Shown in pieces: positions 1 through 6,002 of a stretch of 6,002 nt of DNA. Position 1 is the first letter of the stretch. Each line of letters begins with the position of its first letter. The position numbers and the translations under genes are program-made. The notes under the pieces are model-generated. The model made no database searches and was not told the DNA's origin. It worked only from the letters and a program-made list of their open reading frames with translations. The stretch spans positions 1-6,002 of the forward strand of contig CALIBC010000133.1 in the NCBI GenBank assembly GCA_938045615.1. Reading direction: 5' to 3'. The DNA comes from an uncultured Clostridia bacterium (lineage in GTDB: Bacteria; Bacillota; Clostridia; Peptostreptococcales; Anaerovoracaceae).

Positions 1-2
1 AG

Positions 3-536
3 AAAGCCTACAGACGCGTCCTGGCACAGTCACGCGCCGAGACACGCGCCGCCCGCATAGCCCGCGAGAAGGCCGAGAGGGAGGCTGAGCGCGCCCGTCG
101 CCGAGCCGAAAAAGAGGCGGAAAGGCACTCCCGTGAACAGGAGCGACGCGAGGCCGAGCGACGGCGCATCGCCATGCAGAACCTCGAGCTGTCGAACGAG
201 CGTCGCCGCCGTGAGAAACGCGAATACGAGTGTGCCCGTGAGGCTGCCCGCGAGGAGTCGGAACTCGAAGCCGAGGGGCTCTATACGTTCAGCATGGCCG
301 CTCAGCGGATCGGCCTCCCCGCTGGGGTGTCGCTCTCTGCGCTGCTCCGCGAGCGACGCGTCATCTGGCGCAGTGGCGGCGACACCCACCTTCTTCCCCC
401 TTACGCTGGGCGCGGCTACGACGCTCGGGCCACGATCTGGATCGGTCGCCGGTGGGTGCCTACCCCTGTCTCCGTCATGGTCTGGACGGAGGCCGGGCTG
501 CGCTTCCTCAAGTCGTTGCTTTGTGAGGAGCTTTAG
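3..536 (+). CDS. C-terminal part of a phage antirepressor-like protein with coiled coil and KilAC-type domain (5' end outside window)
   Basis: The frame is open from the left edge to TAG at 534-536 (177 visible residues). The first ATG in it is at 174, but the same charged helix continues upstream of it, so the true start lies before the window. Residues 1 to about 92 of the visible part are almost entirely Arg, Glu, Ala and Lys, as in AEREAERARRRAEKEAER, and should form a long coiled coil. The last 85 residues, from LYTFSMAAQRIGLP, follow the pattern of the KilAC/ANT DNA-binding domain: YTxSxxA near its start, a LLRERRVIWRSGG segment, a GRGYDAR segment, then VWTEAGLRFLKSLL at the end. In known family members this domain ends Rha-, BRO- or AntA-type antirepressors, which act on phage repressors or DNA. 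The N-terminal domain is not visible, so its target is unknown. The gene converges on the tape-measure gene with 4 bases between stops and no terminator visible. The coil is longer and more basic than I expect for the family. Confidence 0.72.
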   Translation, partial: KAYRRVLAQSRAETRAARIAREKAEREAERARRRAEKEAERHSREQERREAERRRIAMQNLELSNERRRREKREYECAREAAREESELEAEGLYTFSMAAQRIGLPAGVSLSALLRERRVIWRSGGDTHLLPPYAGRGYDARATIWIGRRWVPTPVSVMVWTEAGLRFLKSLLCEEL

Positions 537-540
537 CCCC

Positions 541-3500
541 TTACGCCCGTCCCTGCGCCCGGAGGGGATCGGAGGCAGACTGCCGCATCAGGCGGTCGTG
601 GATGGCCTTCAGGTAGCGCGTGTTTTCGGCCGTCTCTGCCGTGTGGCGATCGATGCCGGCCAGATGGAAGAGGATGCGCGTGATCTGTGCGGCCGTCTCT
701 TTTTGCACCATACGCATGGCGTTGAGCTGCCCGCCTATCAGCGACGCCGTCTGCTCCGTGACGCCCTTCACGGCGCCCGTGAGGGTCTTGTTGTCGTCTG
801 TATTCTCCCACAGATTGAAACCGTATCCTTTTGCGCGCTCTTGGATCTCTTTTTTTGATTTGTCGTGTAGCGGCTTTCGCTCCAAAATGCCTTTCATAAA
901 GCGATCATAATCATCCAACACGTCACCGTCGCCGTCCGGAGAAAGCGACTTAGCTACGTCTTTTTCGAACTGCTTTAGCACGTCAGAGAATATGGCCGAG
1001 AATAAGAGTTTGTCAATGAAACTCTCGAGTGACTTACTGGCGGCGTCAAACATGCGCTTACTGGCATCCTCTCCTGCTCGAAAAGCATCATCGAGAGCTT
1101 TTCTGATCCCACCTCCCAAGTCGCCGGCCAGCTCCACAACGACCTCTTTGATCTGTTTGTTTGCCTTCTCAGTAGCTTCGGCCCAGTCCAGTGCGTTTTG
1201 GATGATCTGCTTTGTCTTTTCGTCGACCTGATCAGTCTTGATGAGGGTTTGCGCCAGCTCTTTGTTCAGATTTCCGGCACCGTCTACCAATTGAGGGAAG
1301 ACCTCCGTTAAGGCGCTGTATTCGCTCTCTTTCTTTTTTCCTTTGAAGAGGCCAATCAATCCGCCGATGATTGCCCCAGCCGCAGCGCCGATAGCCGTGC
1401 CTACCGGGCCAACCACGGTGCCTATGGCTGCACCGATAGCAGCGGCACCACCCACGGCGCCGGCTACACCCGCAGCCGCCCCCTTGCCGACACTACCCCA
1501 GTCAATGACATTCTTCAATCCCGTTTTGGCCTGCCCCTTAGCCAGCTCTTGAATGGCTTCTTTGTATTTCGTTGTAGAGTCTGAGAGCGCCTTGAATCCG
1601 TCACTTATCCGCCCCGCGTAATCTTTGACGAATCCAGACTCGCTCATCTCAGCCTGTGTTCGATACGTCTCATTCAGGGCGAGAGCATATTCATGAGCCA
1701 AGGCGATTTGATTCTTGTAATACTCTTTCTCCACCCGATCCCGCTTTGCAGCGGCCGATGTGGCCACATTGATCATGCTCACAATCCCGGATATGCCCGC
1801 GCTGACCCGATCTGTAAAGCCTGCCGTCTTATCGAAGGCTGTAGAGATATTGCCTATTTGAGCGCTTAGTTCAGTAAAGATCTCTCCGATCTCCCCTTCC
1901 AACCCGCCCAGCGCAGAGGAGACCTTTTGCAGGCCGGAAAGCACCTCTAAAAACTTCTCCCGCTTTAGTTTTTCCAGCTCGGCGTTCATGCGCTCTATCT
2001 CGAGCGTAATCCCGGCAATCGTCTGGGCTATCTCATCCGTTGGGGTCGCTTCCTGAATCTGACGATACACGCCGAGCACCTCCTGAGCGGCTTTCTTCTC
2101 CGTCTCAAGCTGCTCCTTTTTGCGGTCACTATCCCACAGGAAGTCTTTGTTCGAGATCTCGAGTAGCTTTGTATCGCGCTGCATCTCGATCCCTTTTATC
2201 CGCGCGTCCGCCACAGACTTCGATAAAGCGGCTGCATCCTCGTTGTACTTCTTTTTCCGATACTCCATCGAGCGACCCAAGTACTCCCGATCCGCATCCG
2301 AGGTAGACTCGCGCAGCTTCACCTCCAACACCTCAATGTCTTCGAGATACTTCTTGTGTAAAGCTATACGCTGGTCATAAACGCTAACACTGTTTTTGAC
2401 CACCTCCTTAATCTCTTTCCGGCGCTTTTCTTGCAGCTGCTCGTCGGTCTCCTTCAGGATCTCTTCCTTCTTAGACTTCAATAGGTCGTCCGACGTAGCG
2501 AGGTCATCTCGCATCTTCTTAACGATGCCCATCTGCTCCACTACGCTGTTCGCCTTACTCAGTTGTTCGGAGAGGCTCTTTTTGAATGCGTCTGTGACGG
2601 TGCTGTCCGCTTCCTCAGCCAAGGCTTTAGTGACTTGGTACATCTGCCTTTGACTGAGATTGCCGGCGTCAATTAGCTTTTGCAAATACTCCCGATAGGT
2701 GTTCCCGCTCTTCAGCAATCCGGCAAAGTGAGTCTGTGCCTCTTTCTCATATCCCGCATCAAGCCACTTGAAATACTCCGTGTATTTCTTCTTGCGGTCT
2801 TCGAGCATCTCTGCAAACGGGTCTTCAACTTTCTTTCTGCCTCTCTTTGTGCTTTTTACGGGTGCGATAAAGTCTCCGATGCCATTCTTTTCCTTGAAAT
2901 CCTCGAACTCCTTCCAAGCCTTTTCAGAACTTTGCTTCCAGAAGTTTAGATCGTCCTCTGCCTTTTTGACGTTCTTGTTCTTGTTGTATTTGTCGTATTT
3001 CTCCGACCCTCCAAGCAACCGATCTAGCCCATACATTACAGGTGTGAGGAGCAGCCAATTCTTTTTACTACCAATGGCTCCTTCCTGCTCCGAAGCGTCC
3101 GTCCGTCTGATACGTTCTAAAGCCACATAGGCAGCCGCCTGCTCATTAAGCGTGGCCTGCGCTTTAGCTTCCAGCATGAGCATTTGGATCATCTGGCCGC
3201 CCTTCTGAATCAGCACATCTTTCCACTGTGCGACAGAATCGTAATATCCAACCGCCTCTCCATACTTGCCATTCAGTTCCTCGCAAATCCGCTTTTCTTG
3301 CTCTTTGGTTCCATTGAAGCGGTCAAGTTTGCGGATGTAGCTGTCGACCTCGTGCCCGGACTTAACATAGATCTCATTGGATTCCGCCTGTGTCTCGATC
3401 AGCTTCTTCGTCCTTTTAGCCAGCTGCTCAGCCTTGTCTCCGAGCATGGAAATGATCGGGATCAGCGCACTTATACCCGCCGCAATCCATCCGAAAACAG

Positions 3501-4566
3501 GAATAGTCTTAATTGCATTCCCTACGGCCCTGAAAGCTACAGCCAGCGACCAGTTGGCAGCCGTGCCCGCCGTGGCAGCCGCCGCTTGCCCGGAGGTCGC
3601 TGCCGCGTCTGTCGTCTTAGCCGCAATGCCACCCGTCGTGGCGGCCGTTTGCGCTCGCTTAGCTGCTGTATTAGCCGCCGTGGCCGCTGTTTCTCTCACC
3701 TCTGCCGCCGTAGCTTTTGCAACAGCGGCGGCCCACCATTCCCGAATGCCCTTCATGGTGGTAAGCTGGAAGGCGCTATTCTTATTCAGCGTCTGCGCCA
3801 CCTGCTGCGTGCCGATAGCGATAGCCATAGCCGCTTGAACTTTGGCCATAACGCGTTGCAGCTGGTCATTCTCGCCCGCGAAGAGGGACATCGCACCCGT
3901 GGTGGCTGACAGCGCACCTCCCATTCCAGAGATCCCCGAAATGACCCCCTGAAACATTCCGTCTGAGCTGGCCAGAATGCGTGTCTGATCTGTGACATCC
4001 TTCATGGTCGATTTCAAAGCGACCAGCTTTTCCTGCATGGCGGTGTAAGCGGTAGAGCCTTGCATGCCTTCCTGGCTCATCTTGCGTAGAGCTTCCTCCG
4101 TCTGCCGAACTTGGACAGAAAAGCGGTTTTGAATTTCCGCATTCTTCTGGGCCTTTTCTTGAAGTTTGTGCAGTTTCTTTTCCGCAGCATCCAGGCTCAT
4201 TATCTCTTTATTAAGCACAGAAAGGGCCTTTTCGTGCCCTGCAATCTCTTTCGAGATCTCTATTTTGCGGTCTGTCACCGCATACTTATCCGCGCCTGTA
4301 ACGTTAGTGCGCCCAAGAGCCTCATATTCCCTTTTGAGATCTTTTACGCGCGCCATGTGATCTTCTACAGCGCTGTCAATTCTATTGAACCGCTGCTTGA
4401 TCTCGGAGGCCATCTGCGAGAAGCTGGCATCCATCGTCGCACCGCCCTTGACGGTGGCGTCCGAGAGGCCGTTGATGCGCCGAATGGTTTCATCGATTGC
4501 TCCGAGGAGCTTCCTGTTGTCCAGCGACGCTTCGAAGTGCATCGCTCCGTCTGTAGTTTCTGCCAT
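541..4566 (-). CDS. Phage tail tape measure protein, 1341 residues
   Basis: The product sets tail length and lies inside the tail tube; its ends take part in tail initiation and in DNA and channel delivery at infection. I chose ATG at 4566 (MAETTDGAMHF): a GTG at 4617 would only add 17 residues read from spacer, and the A-rich leader AAACCAAAGAAAGCTC stands before this ATG. Visible layout: an N-terminal region (1-75); Lys/Glu coiled coils (about 75-205); an Ala/Thr-rich stretch (279-338); a hydrophobic helix pair (339-376, IPVFGWIAAGISALIPIISML); a long charged helical middle (about 376-1020); a Gly/Ala-rich hydrophobic segment (1024-1073, glycine-zipper-like) ended by KGKKK; and a helical C-terminus. 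Membrane-seeking segments inside a very long helical protein are typical of tape measures. I see no peptidase or lysozyme motif. All 13 Trp codons are TGG. The gene is open throughout and ends in TAA. It follows the chaperone frames by 47 bases, the usual order. Confidence in the role is high. Confidence 0.95.
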   Translation of the reverse strand: MAETTDGAMHFEASLDNRKLLGAIDETIRRINGLSDATVKGGATMDASFSQMASEIKQRFNRIDSAVEDHMARVKDLKREYEALGRTNVTGADKYAVTDRKIEISKEIAGHEKALSVLNKEIMSLDAAEKKLHKLQEKAQKNAEIQNRFSVQVRQTEEALRKMSQEGMQGSTAYTAMQEKLVALKSTMKDVTDQTRILASSDGMFQGVISGISGMGGALSATTGAMSLFAGENDQLQRVMAKVQAAMAIAIGTQQVAQTLNKNSAFQLTTMKGIREWWAAAVAKATAAEVRETAATAANTAAKRAQTAATTGGIAAKTTDAAATSGQAAAATAGTAANWSLAVAFRAVGNAIKTIPVFGWIAAGISALIPIISMLGDKAEQLAKRTKKLIETQAESNEIYVKSGHEVDSYIRKLDRFNGTKEQEKRICEELNGKYGEAVGYYDSVAQWKDVLIQKGGQMIQMLMLEAKAQATLNEQAAAYVALERIRRTDASEQEGAIGSKKNWLLLTPVMYGLDRLLGGSEKYDKYNKNKNVKKAEDDLNFWKQSSEKAWKEFEDFKEKNGIGDFIAPVKSTKRGRKKVEDPFAEMLEDRKKKYTEYFKWLDAGYEKEAQTHFAGLLKSGNTYREYLQKLIDAGNLSQRQMYQVTKALAEEADSTVTDAFKKSLSEQLSKANSVVEQMGIVKKMRDDLATSDDLLKSKKEEILKETDEQLQEKRRKEIKEVVKNSVSVYDQRIALHKKYLEDIEVLEVKLRESTSDADREYLGRSMEYRKKKYNEDAAALSKSVADARIKGIEMQRDTKLLEISNKDFLWDSDRKKEQLETEKKAAQEVLGVYRQIQEATPTDEIAQTIAGITLEIERMNAELEKLKREKFLEVLSGLQKVSSALGGLEGEIGEIFTELSAQIGNISTAFDKTAGFTDRVSAGISGIVSMINVATSAAAKRDRVEKEYYKNQIALAHEYALALNETYRTQAEMSESGFVKDYAGRISDGFKALSDSTTKYKEAIQELAKGQAKTGLKNVIDWGSVGKGAAAGVAGAVGGAAAIGAAIGTVVGPVGTAIGAAAGAIIGGLIGLFKGKKKESEYSALTEVFPQLVDGAGNLNKELAQTLIKTDQVDEKTKQIIQNALDWAEATEKANKQIKEVVVELAGDLGGGIRKALDDAFRAGEDASKRMFDAASKSLESFIDKLLFSAIFSDVLKQFEKDVAKSLSPDGDGDVLDDYDRFMKGILERKPLHDKSKKEIQERAKGYGFNLWENTDDNKTLTGAVKGVTEQTASLIGGQLNAMRMVQKETAAQITRILFHLAGIDRHTAETAENTRYLKAIHDRLMRQSASDPLRAQGRA

Positions 4567-4613
4567 GAGCTTTCTTTGGTTTGTTCGTTGGTTTGAGGGG
4601 GGCACGCGGGGCG

Positions 4614-4856
4614 TCACCCCATGGCATTGATTCGGCGGATCACCTCGTCCACGTTGTCGCCCGTGAGGGTGATGTCCCCGTCCGGGTCGCCCGGGCGACT
4701 GTCGCTATAATCGTAGTCGGGCTGATCGATCATCATGCGCTGCACCATAGGCCACGCGATGCCCTCGTGTAGGTCGTGCCATGTCCAGCCGAAATGGGCA
4801 CAGATGGCGCCCCGGGCGTCAGGGACGCCGGCCAATTTTGCCGGGTACCAGGCCAA
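4614..4856 (-). CDS. Second tail assembly chaperone frame, probably the +1 frameshift extension of the 204-residue protein
   Basis: This frame lies +1 relative to the upstream chaperone gene and overlaps its last 38 bases. It is open from 4901, but has no ATG or GTG until well inside its conserved-looking core; the only separate start near the overlap is TTG at 4856. Read from the frame change at CCC-TGA it adds 68 residues starting DARGAICAHFGWTWHDL, rich in Trp and His, followed by an acidic tail (DQPDYDYSD, GDPDGD) and ending in TGA at 4614. Strong G/C preference at third codon positions supports real coding. In many phages a short second frame between tube and tape-measure genes encodes the T part of a G/GT-type chaperone pair, made only as a fusion and binding the tape measure. 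Here the fusion would be 272 residues. Alternatives are a separately started 80-residue protein, or a single ancestral gene split by a one-base indel. The coding call is firmer than the mode of expression. Confidence 0.75.
   Translation of the reverse strand: MAWYPAKLAGVPDARGAICAHFGWTWHDLHEGIAWPMVQRMMIDQPDYDYSDSRPGDPDGDITLTGDNVDEVIRRINAMG
4815..4829 (-). repeat. Perfect inverted repeat around the frameshift site
   Basis: On the minus strand GGCGTC and GACGCC flank the three bases CCT, giving a 6-bp GC-rich hairpin with a 3-base loop that contains most of the CCC-TGA junction. A translating ribosome would have melted it before decoding the stop, so a stimulating role like that of a downstream pseudoknot is doubtful. 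In this GC-rich stretch it could also be chance. Confidence 0.35.
4819..4824 (-). other. Candidate programmed +1 frameshift site CCC-TGA
   Basis: The last sense codon of the 204-residue frame is CCC (4824-4822), followed by the stop TGA (4821-4819). If the proline tRNA moves one base it re-pairs on CCT, and the next codon read is GAC, which opens the second chaperone frame. A proline codon followed by U and a slow UGA stop is the established form of +1 frameshifting in structural genes of Listeria phage PSA, and is close to the CUU-UGA site of bacterial RF2. I see no RF2-like Shine-Dalgarno stimulator upstream. The site lies inside a small hairpin, described separately. Slippage elsewhere in the shared open stretch 4901-4822 cannot be excluded, nor can a simple mutation. 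Confidence 0.5.
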
Positions 4857-5433
4857 ACTTCCCAGCCCCGGCAGGGGCCACGGTCGTCCGGGCGGCGGAC
4901 ATCAATCGAATAGAGTGAATAAAATCCCCGAGGTTGCACATGGCGTTGATCGTCATGGTCAGCCGGAAGAGTTCGGAGGGTTTGATGGTGTGGAAAAAGA
5001 GGTTGGTCAAATCGTCCAGCGCGCGCCGATCTTCCTCATAGTGCACCGCGCCACCCTGGCCGGGCGTGGGTTTCAGGACATCCGAACCGAGCACAGCCAG
5101 CGCCACGATGCGTGCCATACGCCGTGCATGCCGGGCCGCCATCGTGCGTGCCTCTTCGATGGCCTCTGTGCCCTTCAGGCGCTCTTCATCGATAGCCAGC
5201 TCGATCCATTCGGCCGAGAGGCGGTCGAGGGTGCCCAGCGTGGGCTCCGAGATGCGATATTTCTGCCGCGCCTTTACCGTACGCCGTCTGCGCGGCAATA
5301 GGCAGCCCCAAAGGCCACGCCGGGGGATGAGCTCCGTGTGGTATCCTTCCACTTCGAACTCCCATCCGCGGTTGATGAGCGCGTTCAGTTCCGAGCGCTC
5401 CTGTTCCAGTTTCTCTACGATCTTTTCATCCAT
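4819..5433 (-). CDS. Putative tail assembly chaperone (G-type), 204 residues
   Basis: I assign the role by position, directly between the tube-protein and tape-measure genes, and by its overlap with a second short frame, the usual sign of tail chaperones. These soluble proteins coat the tape measure before tube assembly and are absent from the finished virion. The start ATG at 5433 (MDEKIVEKLEQERSEL) has an A-rich leader and no clear Shine-Dalgarno. Visible features: an N-terminal amphipathic helix (1-22); a basic patch (RRGLWGCLLPRRRR, 38-51); a segment SEPTLGTLDRLSAEWIELAID (62-82) that looks conserved; a basic helix (95-115); and a helical block LFFHTIKPSELF to SIRLMSAARTT (145-184). The final 20 residues are Gly/Pro/Ala-rich and end at CCC-TGA, where ribosomes may pass into the second frame. 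I recall similar proteins in Bacteroidales prophages but know no experimental work on them. The gene is real with high confidence; the function is inferred. Confidence 0.85.
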   Translation of the reverse strand: MDEKIVEKLEQERSELNALINRGWEFEVEGYHTELIPRRGLWGCLLPRRRRTVKARQKYRISEPTLGTLDRLSAEWIELAIDEERLKGTEAIEEARTMAARHARRMARIVALAVLGSDVLKPTPGQGGAVHYEEDRRALDDLTNLFFHTIKPSELFRLTMTINAMCNLGDFIHSIRLMSAARTTVAPAGAGKFGLVPGKIGRRP

Positions 5434-5458
5434 AATGCGTTTCTATTTCATAGCGGGT

Positions 5459-5512
5459 AAACAAAAAGCCCCCAGTGGAGGCGCCTACATCGACGCGCTC
5501 ACCGAGGGCTTT
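5459..5512 (-). terminator. Rho-independent terminator between tube-protein and chaperone genes
   Basis: On the minus strand AAAGCCCTCGGTG (5512-5500) pairs with CACTGGGGGCTTT (5477-5465) over 13 positions, including two G-T wobbles, around a 22-base loop. The loop can itself form a 4-bp GCGC/GCGC stem. A T-rich run, TTTTTGTTT, follows at once. There is no T-run on the plus-strand side, so it should act on the late operon only. It ends 25 bases before the chaperone ATG. Partial termination here would lower chaperone and tape-measure transcripts relative to the tube protein, which is needed in many copies. Confidence 0.75.
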
Positions 5513-5530
5513 CACACTAAACATGACACG

Positions 5531-5548
5531 AAAAAAAGCAGTCGCTTT
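5531..5548 (-). terminator. Weak second terminator-like hairpin after the tube-protein gene
   Basis: On the minus strand AAAGC, a GACT loop and GCTTT form a 5-bp stem followed by a run that makes seven T in all. It starts 22 bases after the TAA of the tube-protein gene and 18 bases before the stronger hairpin. The stem is short and has only two G-C pairs, so on its own it would be inefficient. The position and the T-run suggest it adds to the next hairpin. Confidence 0.4.
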
Positions 5549-5570
5549 GTTTCTCCCTGTCTCTTCTTTC

Positions 5571-6002
5571 TTAGTCCTTCTTCTTGGCCCGGATTGCTCC
5601 GCCGGTATCGACGGCAAGCGGCGTGACGGTAAAGTCAACAAGGAAGATACCCTTCGAAGACATATCCGAATTGATCACCGCCTCGATGGAAGCATTCGGA
5701 ATCTGAAAGATCATTCCCTGCTCAGGGATGATCTCGAGAGCTACGTTTGCCGTCAGCTCGTTGCCGTTAAACTCTCACGTGCCGGAGTTCACCGTACCGC
5801 CGACGTATTTGGCCAGCATATCCGGATCGACGTCGCACAGTTGGAAGGTGCTCTTCGGGATCTTCTTCGTGCGCTTGCTGTACACCGGAGCTGCGTGCCC
5901 TTCCTCGAAGTGCTCCGTCACCTCCGAGGCCTCCGGCCTGTTGAGTTGTTGAGGTGTTGAGGTGTTGAACCGCTTGTCAAACCAACGACTAAACACATAA
6001 AC
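5571..6002 (-). pseudogene. Probable major tail (tube) protein gene, 3' part, interrupted by an in-frame TGA
   Basis: One frame runs from the window edge through VTEHFEEGHAAPVYSK and KYVGGTVNSGT to TGA at 5777-5775, then continues in the same phase as EFNGNELTANVALEIIP, MIFQIPNASIEAVINSD and KGIFLVDFTVTPLAV to TAA at 5571. The 67 residues after the stop plainly belong to the same beta-rich domain. I recall this type of sequence, with a Trp near the broken position, from tube or structural proteins of Bacteroidales prophages, so the stop probably arose from TGG by one transition. UGA reassignment is unlikely: the neighbouring tape-measure gene has 13 TGG and no in-frame TGA, and the chaperone frames end at TGA. 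The gene lies first in the visible operon, as tube genes do. Its start is not seen. GTG at 5996 is possible, but the stretch before EVTEHFEEG is low-complexity and looks unlike a normal N-terminus. A sequencing error or natural read-through are alternatives. Confidence 0.7.
5938..5967 (-). repeat. Octamer tandem repeat (CAACACCT type) at the 5' side of the broken tube-protein gene
   Basis: On the minus strand CAACACCT occurs twice, then CAACAACT, then the partial unit CAACAG, about 3.75 units of 8 bases. The unit length is not a multiple of three, so gain or loss of a unit shifts the frame of anything read through it. In the frame joined to the tube protein it reads FNTSTPQQLNR. Such CTCAACA-rich stretches look more like Bacteroidales spacer DNA than coding sequence to me, which is a recollection and not a search result. 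Confidence 0.6.

Noticed and set aside
30..389. 119-residue minus-strand frame with hydrophobic composition
   Set aside because: It is the complement of the Arg/Glu/Ala coiled-coil gene. GAG codons read backwards as Leu and GCC as Gly, which makes a false membrane-like protein.
520..560. Search for a shared terminator between the two convergent genes
   Set aside because: CCCC and GGGG blocks are present around 537-576, but no good stem with a T-run is visible on either strand.
133..858. 241-residue plus-strand frame spanning the end of the antirepressor-like gene and the tape-measure 3' end
   Set aside because: It is a different frame over two well supported genes, with Ser/Arg-rich composition typical of shadow reading and no domain I recognise.
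2152..2163. Palindrome TCGAGATCTCGA inside the tape-measure gene
   Set aside because: A short 12-base palindrome within ordinary coding sequence, with no partner structure or regulatory context; most likely chance.
3184..3909. 241-residue plus-strand frame, with a second Ala-rich one at 3377-3838, opposite the tape measure
   Set aside because: Both are antisense to the Ala/Thr-rich coding stretch, whose GCC/GCG-rich codons carry few stops on the other strand. The tape-measure frame is far better supported.
4567..4617. GTG start at 4617 for the tape measure
   Set aside because: It would add 17 residues from the spacer (MTPRVPPSNQRTNQRKL), overlapping the chaperone stop. The ATG at 4566 gives the typical tape-measure N-terminus.
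5775..5777. Alternative genetic code in which TGA encodes Trp, or selenocysteine insertion
   Set aside because: All 13 Trp codons in the tape measure are TGG, no gene but the tube gene contains an internal TGA, and both chaperone frames end at TGA. I see no obvious SECIS-like hairpin directly after the site, though I did not fold it.

Overview
The window is a piece of the tail-morphogenesis region of a Caudoviricetes phage or prophage with a long, non-contractile (siphovirus-like) tail. The host is most likely a Bacteroidales bacterium. That host call is an inference: it rests on the resemblance of the tail proteins to those I know from Bacteroides/Porphyromonas-type prophages, and on translation starts with A-rich leaders and no clear Shine-Dalgarno sequence. 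Base composition is mixed. The first 60 bases are 67% G+C (40/60), while the middle of the tape-measure gene is about 50% (30/60 at 2221-2280). This points to a moderately GC-rich host and a mosaic phage. No integrase, att site, tRNA, CRISPR array or insertion sequence is visible.

Layout, reading the late operon on the minus strand from right to left. (1) 6002-5571: the 3' part of a probable major tail (tube) protein gene. It is broken by an in-frame TGA at 5777-5775 and is open past the window edge. (2) 5570-5434: a 137-base spacer with two terminator-like hairpins on the minus strand, 5548-5531 (weak) and 5512-5459 (strong). (3) 5433-4819: a 204-residue protein in the tail assembly chaperone position. 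(4) 4820-4614: a second reading frame, +1 relative to the first, which is entered without an ATG and overlaps the end of the first. The junction is CCC-TGA, a form known for programmed +1 frameshifting, so the pair may encode a 204-residue and a 272-residue chaperone in the manner of lambda G/GT. (5) 4566-541: a 1341-residue tape measure protein, intact, long enough for a tail of about 200 nm by the usual rule of about 0.15 nm per residue.

(6) 3-536, plus strand: the C-terminal part of a gene running into the tape-measure gene tail to tail, with only 4 bases between the stops. It has a long Arg/Glu/Ala coiled coil followed by a domain like the KilAC (ANT) DNA-binding domain of phage antirepressors. 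A regulatory-type gene here, opposite to the tail operon where distal tail genes are expected, is the main oddity in layout.

Together, the tube protein polymerises around the tape measure, the two chaperone forms coat the tape measure before assembly, and the terminators between tube and chaperone genes would keep the tube protein in excess over its assembly factors. The nonsense codon in the tube gene, and possibly the frame change in the chaperone, raise the alternative that this is a decaying prophage.
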